A stretch of DNA of 64,000 nt, taken from NCBI RefSeq assembly GCF_945956895.1, contig NZ_CAMFJF010000004.1, positions 123,927 to 187,926 of the forward strand. Reading direction: 5' to 3'. Every line of letters starts with the position of its first letter. Positions within the stretch are counted from its first letter, which is position 1. Both the position numbers and the translations under genes were made by a program. Shown here one piece after another: positions 60,255 to 64,000 of the stretch. The notes beneath the pieces were generated by a model. It ran no database searches. It worked only from the letters and a program-made list of their open reading frames with translations, and was not told where the DNA came from. This DNA is from an uncultured Allobosea sp. (GTDB lineage Bacteria; Pseudomonadota; Alphaproteobacteria; Rhizobiales; Beijerinckiaceae).

Positions 60255-61148
60255 TGGAGTTGCCCCGGCTTTGTGGGCAGCCTTGAAGTCATTTTCTGGA
60301 ATGTCCGATGCCGCGTTTTCGAAGCGCCTATCCGCGGGAGTTTCGGCGGCAGATGGTGGAGTTGGTCCGATCCGGACGAACGCCTGAGGAGCTTGCCCGG
60401 GAGTTTGAACCGACTGCGCAGTCGATCGCCAACTGGGTTCGCCAAGCCGGGCGCGACGCCGGCAGGCGTAATGACGGCCCGACCAGCGCCGAACGCGAGG
60501 AACTGATCCGTCTTCGCCGTGAGAACCGGCGCCTGCGCCAGGAGCGCGATATCCTGTCAAAGGCGGCGGCCTGGTTCGCGCGGGGGGAGCAAGGCAAACT
60601 CGAGCGGGTTTTCCGGTTCATGAGCGCGCAGCCGGCCGTATTTCCGATCAAGACCATGGCCCGCATCTTCAAGGTTTCCGCGTCAGGCTATTACGCTTGG
60701 CGCGGCAGACCTGCTTCGGCGCGAGCGACTGCCGACGTCGATCTCACCCGGCAGATCCGCACCATCGATGCAGCCTCGCGCAAAACCTACGGCGCACCGC
60801 GCGTCCATGCCGAGTTCAAGGCAGAAGGTATCGCCATCGGCAAGAAGCGCGTGGCTCGTCTGATGAGCGCCGCCGGGCTCGTCGGCGCCAGCCGGCGCAG
60901 GAGCATCACGACGACGCGACCCCGATCATCGTCCGGCCAATGATCTCGTGCGCGGGAACTTCTTCGTCGAGAAGCCGAACGAGCTATGGGTCGCGGACAT
61001 CCCCTTCGTGCCCCCGCTCGCCGTCTTCCTTTTCCTGGCGGTCGTGCTGGACGCATGGTCCAGGCGCATCGTCGGCTGAGCTTTCTCAGCCGATCTCAAG
61101 ACCCGTGTCGTTCTCGACGCCCTCGACAAGGTCGCGGCGTGGCGGTGA
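60255..61148. mobile_element. Decayed IS3-family insertion sequence, right end missing
   Basis: The left end begins TGGAGTTGCCCCGGCTTTGT exactly where the YbaK frame is broken, which resembles the terminal inverted repeats of IS3-family elements. A fused orfA-orfB transposase with inactivating changes follows. The transposase breaks off before the third catalytic residue, so the 3' part and right inverted repeat are lost and the target duplication cannot be identified. The metal-efflux genes begin about 50 bp later. Confidence 0.75.
60308..61148 (+). pseudogene. IS3-family transposase, inactivated
   Basis: The N-terminal part is an IS3 OrfA: MPRFRSAYPREFRRQMVELV and EELAREFEPTAQSIANWVRQ with the leucine-zipper-like LIRLRRENRRLRQERDILSK. 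OrfB (FPIKTMARIFKVSASGYYAW) continues in the same frame without the usual frameshift. After ASRRRSITTTR a one-base loss shifts the frame; the true frame resumes as NDLVRGNFFVEKPNELWVAD. A TGA at 61077 then replaces the tryptophan expected after SRRIVG, and a second stop follows at 61146. Only the first two DDE aspartates (WVAD, VVLDAWS) remain. Confidence 0.85.
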
Positions 61149-61193
61149 AATATGGATCTGCATGTTCGTTTTCCTTCAATCTCGACAGCGCCT

Positions 61194-61313
61194 TCACCTG
61201 AAGAAGACGTATTTGACCAAGGCGGCGATCAGCAACAGCAGCACGGCGACGCCGAGCCAGTGCAACGCCCCCATGCCCATGCTCCAGCCCATGCCATTCA
61301 CCATGTCGTGCAT
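61194..61313 (-). CDS. Small membrane protein of heavy-metal efflux locus (39 aa)
   Basis: Too short for the ORF track. It starts at the ATG at 61313 with GGAG 8 bp upstream, 15 bp after the efflux-pump stop, and reads MHDMVNGMGWSMGMGALHW followed by one membrane span (LGVAVLLLLIAALVKYVFF). The N-terminus is rich in Met and His, fitting for Cu/Ag contact. Short Met-rich single-span proteins of this shape are often found beside CusA/CzcA pumps. Function not established; cotranscription with the pump is very likely. Confidence 0.72.
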   Translation of the reverse strand: MHDMVNGMGWSMGMGALHWLGVAVLLLLIAALVKYVFFR

Positions 61314-61328
61314 GTCGATCACTCCACC

Positions 61329-64000
61329 TTATTTAACGACCGCAGCTTGCCGCTGCACCGGCACAGGCGGAACTACCAAGCCGCCGGTTTCCTCGGCCGG
61401 CGAGAGCCGCCAACCCTTGATTAGGCCGTAGATCGCCGGGATCACCAGCAGCGTCAGCACGGTCGAGGAAACCATGCCGCCGATCATTGGCACCGCGATG
61501 CGTTGCATCACCTCCGAGCCCGTGCCGGTGTTCCAGAGAATCGGCAGCAGGCCCGCCATGATCGCGACGACGGTCATGATCTTCGGCCGCACGCGCTCGA
61601 CCGCACCCAGCATGATCGCTTCGTGCAGATCGGCACGGGTAAACACCCGGCCTTGCTGCTCACGGAGCTGCCGAATCTCGACCAGCGCATGATCGAGATA
61701 AATCAGCATGATCACGCCGGTCTCGGCCGCGACGCCGGCGAGTGCGATGAAGCCGACCGCGACGGCCACGGACATGTTGAAGCCAAGCCACCAGAGAAGC
61801 CAGACGCCGCCAACCAGCGCGAAGGGCAGCGAGAGCATCACAATGATGGTTTCGGTGAGTTTGCGGAAATTCAGGTAGAGCAGCAGAAAGATGATCGCGA
61901 GCGTCACCGGCACGACCAGCTTGAGGCGCGCCTCGGCCCGTTCAAGATACTCGAACTGACCGCTCCAGGCGATGCGATAGCCCGGGGGCAGTTCGACGCT
62001 CTTGGCGATTGCGTCCCGGGCATCTCGGACATAGCCGCCGAGGTCGCGACCGGTGCTGTCGACGAAGATGTAGACTGCGAGCTCGCCGTTCTCGGTCCGG
62101 ATTGAGGTCGCGCCGCGCTTGCGCTCTACGCTTGCGACCTCGCCGAGCGGCACGCTGGCGCCGGACGGCGTCGCGACCTGGACCTCGCGCGCGATCGCCT
62201 GCGGATCGGAGCGTAGGTCACGGGGATAGCGGATGATGACGCCGTAGCGCTCGCGCCCTTCGACCGTCGTCGTCACGGTCTCGCCGCCCATCGCCATCAC
62301 GATCGCATTCTGGACGTCGCCGACCGAAAGGCCGTAGCGGCCAAGCGCCACCCGGTCCGGCACGATGTCGAGGAAATAGCCGCCGATGACACGCTCAGCA
62401 TAGGCGCTGCTCGTGCCCGGCACCGCCTTGAGCACGGTCTCGATCTGGCGCGAGATCGCCTCCATCTGCGCGAGATCGGTGCCGAAGACCTTGACCCCGA
62501 TCGGCGTGCGGATACCGGTTGCCAGCATGTCGATGCGAGCTCGGATCGGCTGCGTCCAGGCGTTGGAGACGCCGGGGAACTGGAGCGCCTTGTCCATCTC
62601 TGCCTTGAGGCCGTCGAGCGTGACGCCGTCGCGCCATTCCGCCTTGGGCTTCAGGTTGATGATGGTTTCGAACATCTCGGTCGGCGCCGGGTCGGTTGCA
62701 GTCTGGGCGCGTCCCGCCTTGCCGTAGACGGAGGCGACCTCCGGGAACGAGCGGATGATCCGGTTCTGAGTTTGCAGAAGCTCAGCCGCCTTTGTGACCG
62801 ACAGCCCCGGCAGCGTCGTCGGCATGTACATGAGTGTGCCCTCATCAAGCGTCGGCATGAACTCCGAGCCGAGCTGACGCATGGGCCAGAGACTGACACC
62901 CAGCACTAGAACCGCCAGGAGGATCGTCACGGTTTTGGCTTTGAGGGCGCCGCGAATGAAAGGGCGATAGAACGCGATCAAGAACCTGTTGATCGGGTTC
63001 TTGGCTTCCGGAATGATCCGGCCTCTGACGAATATCACCATCAGCGCCGGCACGAGCGTCACCGACAGGAAGGCTGCGGCCGCCATGGCGAAGGTCTTGG
63101 TGTAGGCCAGCGGACCGAACAGCCGCCCCTCCTCCGCTTCCAGCGTGAAGATCGGCAGGAAGGAAACGGTGATCACGAGCAGGCTGAAGAACAATGCTGG
63201 GCCGACCTCGCTCGCCGCTTCGATCAGGATCTCGACGCGCGGCTTGTAAGGCGCCGCCCGTTCGAGATGCTTGTGGGCATTCTCGATCATGACGACGGCG
63301 GCGTCGATCATGGCGCCGACCGCGATCGCGATGCCGCCCAGGCTCATGATGTTGGAGCCAAGTCCGAGCGCCTTCATCGCAGCAAAGGCCATCAGGATGC
63401 CAACCGGCAGCATGATGATCGCCACCAGGGCGCTGCGCAGATGCAGCAGGAAGACAATGCAGACCAGGGCGACGATGATGCTCTCTTCGATCAGCGTGCC
63501 CTTCAGCGTCTCGATTGCCCGCTCGATTAGCCCGGAACGGTCGTAGACCGGTACGATCTCGGCCCCGCCCGGCAGGCTCGGTGCAATCTCGGCAAGCCGC
63601 GCCTTGACGCGCTCGATCACGGCGAGTGCATTGGCGCCGAAACGCTGCAACACGATGCCGCTTGCGACCTCACCCTCGCCATTGAGTTCGGTGATGCCGC
63701 GTCGCTCGTCCGGACCCAGTTCGACCCGGGCAACATCGGAAAGGCGCAAGGCTGCACCTCGCTCGCTCTTCAGGACAATGCTCTCGATGTCGGCGATGGA
63801 CTTCAGATAGCCGCGGCCGCGCACCATGAACTCGAATTCGCTGAGTTCGACCGTGCGTCCGCCGACATCCAGATTGCTGCTGCGGACCGCCTCGCGCAGC
63901 GCCGCCAGCGAGATGCCTTGGGCCCGTAACCGCACGGGATCGACTACGATCGCGTATTGCTTGACGAAGCCGCCGACGCTGGCGACCTCGGCCACGCCCT
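61329..64000 (-). CDS. CusA/CzcA-family heavy-metal efflux RND permease, partial
   Basis: The final ~889 residues are present; the N-terminus lies beyond the right edge (family length about 1040). HME-RND landmarks are VAEVASVGGFVKQYAIVVDP (porter domain), MSLGGIAIAVGAMIDAAVVM with IENAHKHLERAAP in TM4, QLGSEFMPTLDEGTLMYMPT, ERVIGGYFLDIVPDR, and MSVAVAVGFIALAGVAAETG. It is the inner-membrane proton-driven pump of a tripartite metal exporter; Cu/Ag versus Zn/Co/Cd cannot be settled without the membrane-fusion and outer-membrane partners, which should lie upstream. The DEGTLMYMPT form favours the CusA side. Confidence 0.95.
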   Translation of the reverse strand, partial: GVAEVASVGGFVKQYAIVVDPVRLRAQGISLAALREAVRSSNLDVGGRTVELSEFEFMVRGRGYLKSIADIESIVLKSERGAALRLSDVARVELGPDERRGITELNGEGEVASGIVLQRFGANALAVIERVKARLAEIAPSLPGGAEIVPVYDRSGLIERAIETLKGTLIEESIIVALVCIVFLLHLRSALVAIIMLPVGILMAFAAMKALGLGSNIMSLGGIAIAVGAMIDAAVVMIENAHKHLERAAPYKPRVEILIEAASEVGPALFFSLLVITVSFLPIFTLEAEEGRLFGPLAYTKTFAMAAAAFLSVTLVPALMVIFVRGRIIPEAKNPINRFLIAFYRPFIRGALKAKTVTILLAVLVLGVSLWPMRQLGSEFMPTLDEGTLMYMPTTLPGLSVTKAAELLQTQNRIIRSFPEVASVYGKAGRAQTATDPAPTEMFETIINLKPKAEWRDGVTLDGLKAEMDKALQFPGVSNAWTQPIRARIDMLATGIRTPIGVKVFGTDLAQMEAISRQIETVLKAVPGTSSAYAERVIGGYFLDIVPDRVALGRYGLSVGDVQNAIVMAMGGETVTTTVEGRERYGVIIRYPRDLRSDPQAIAREVQVATPSGASVPLGEVASVERKRGATSIRTENGELAVYIFVDSTGRDLGGYVRDARDAIAKSVELPPGYRIAWSGQFEYLERAEARLKLVVPVTLAIIFLLLYLNFRKLTETIIVMLSLPFALVGGVWLLWWLGFNMSVAVAVGFIALAGVAAETGVIMLIYLDHALVEIRQLREQQGRVFTRADLHEAIMLGAVERVRPKIMTVVAIMAGLLPILWNTGTGSEVMQRIAVPMIGGMVSSTVLTLLVIPAIYGLIKGWRLSPAEETGGLVVPPVPVQRQAAVVK

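Noticed and set aside
59933-60445. 170-residue minus-strand ORF across the R1 repeat and YbaK remnant
   Set aside because: It reads the repeat, the YbaK remnant in a wrong frame and the IS end; only the frame ending at 60099 carries family motifs.

Overview
The window is high-GC bacterial chromosome. A PhyR-NepR-EcfG general stress response locus, an rdgB-rph-hrcA block, overlapping trpF-trpB and many dispersed palindromic repeats point to an alphaproteobacterium of the Hyphomicrobiales (Bosea- or Methylobacterium-like). That placement is inferred from gene content and not from a marker search. No tRNA, rRNA or CRISPR array was seen.

Layout. 1-6.5 kb: housekeeping genes (partial rdgB, rph, hrcA, a DUF3297 gene, a GNAT/XRE pair, lepA). 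6.5-10.7 kb: a GIY-YIG protein, then a TetR regulator divergent from an SDR / acyl-CoA dehydrogenase / APH-type kinase operon with a 14-bp palindromic operator between them. 10.8-21.3 kb: an iron-siderophore locus with one FecB-FecCD-ATPase ABC transporter, a second binding protein, a siderophore-interacting reductase, an esterase, and a TonB receptor and AraC regulator that are both truncated at one shared junction. 21.4-29.1 kb: an XRE-cupin regulator divergent from an amidohydrolase / dipeptide-type ABC operon without ATPase genes, then a second amidohydrolase. 29.4-43.5 kb: SCO protein, membrane glycosyltransferase, trpB-trpF, a TAXI-like protein, typA, universal stress protein, aldo/keto reductase, an iodotyrosine-deiodinase-like nitroreductase and polA. 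43.7-54.9 kb: a general stress response island. 55-59.9 kb: PmtA-like methyltransferase, diguanylate cyclase, glutaminase and an ABC-F protein. 60.1-64 kb: a YbaK/EbsC-type gene remnant cut by a decayed IS3-family element, then a CusA/CzcA metal-efflux pump that runs off the window end with a 39-codon companion.

The most notable region is the stress island. Beside phyR, nepR, ecfG and a histidine kinase whose ATP-binding domain looks degenerate, I found eight exact matches to the EcfG promoter pattern GGAAC-N16/17-CGTT and one near match. Each lies 16-135 bp upstream of a start codon. They precede an AI-2E family permease, a DUF883/holin-like pair, a single-domain response regulator, a DUF992 gene, several small unknown genes, a Crp/Fnr regulator and nepR-ecfG itself. 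This reads as a sigma factor clustered with much of its local regulon.

Three families of long palindromic intergenic repeats (about 12 + 2 + 2 copies) fill most gaps between transcription units.
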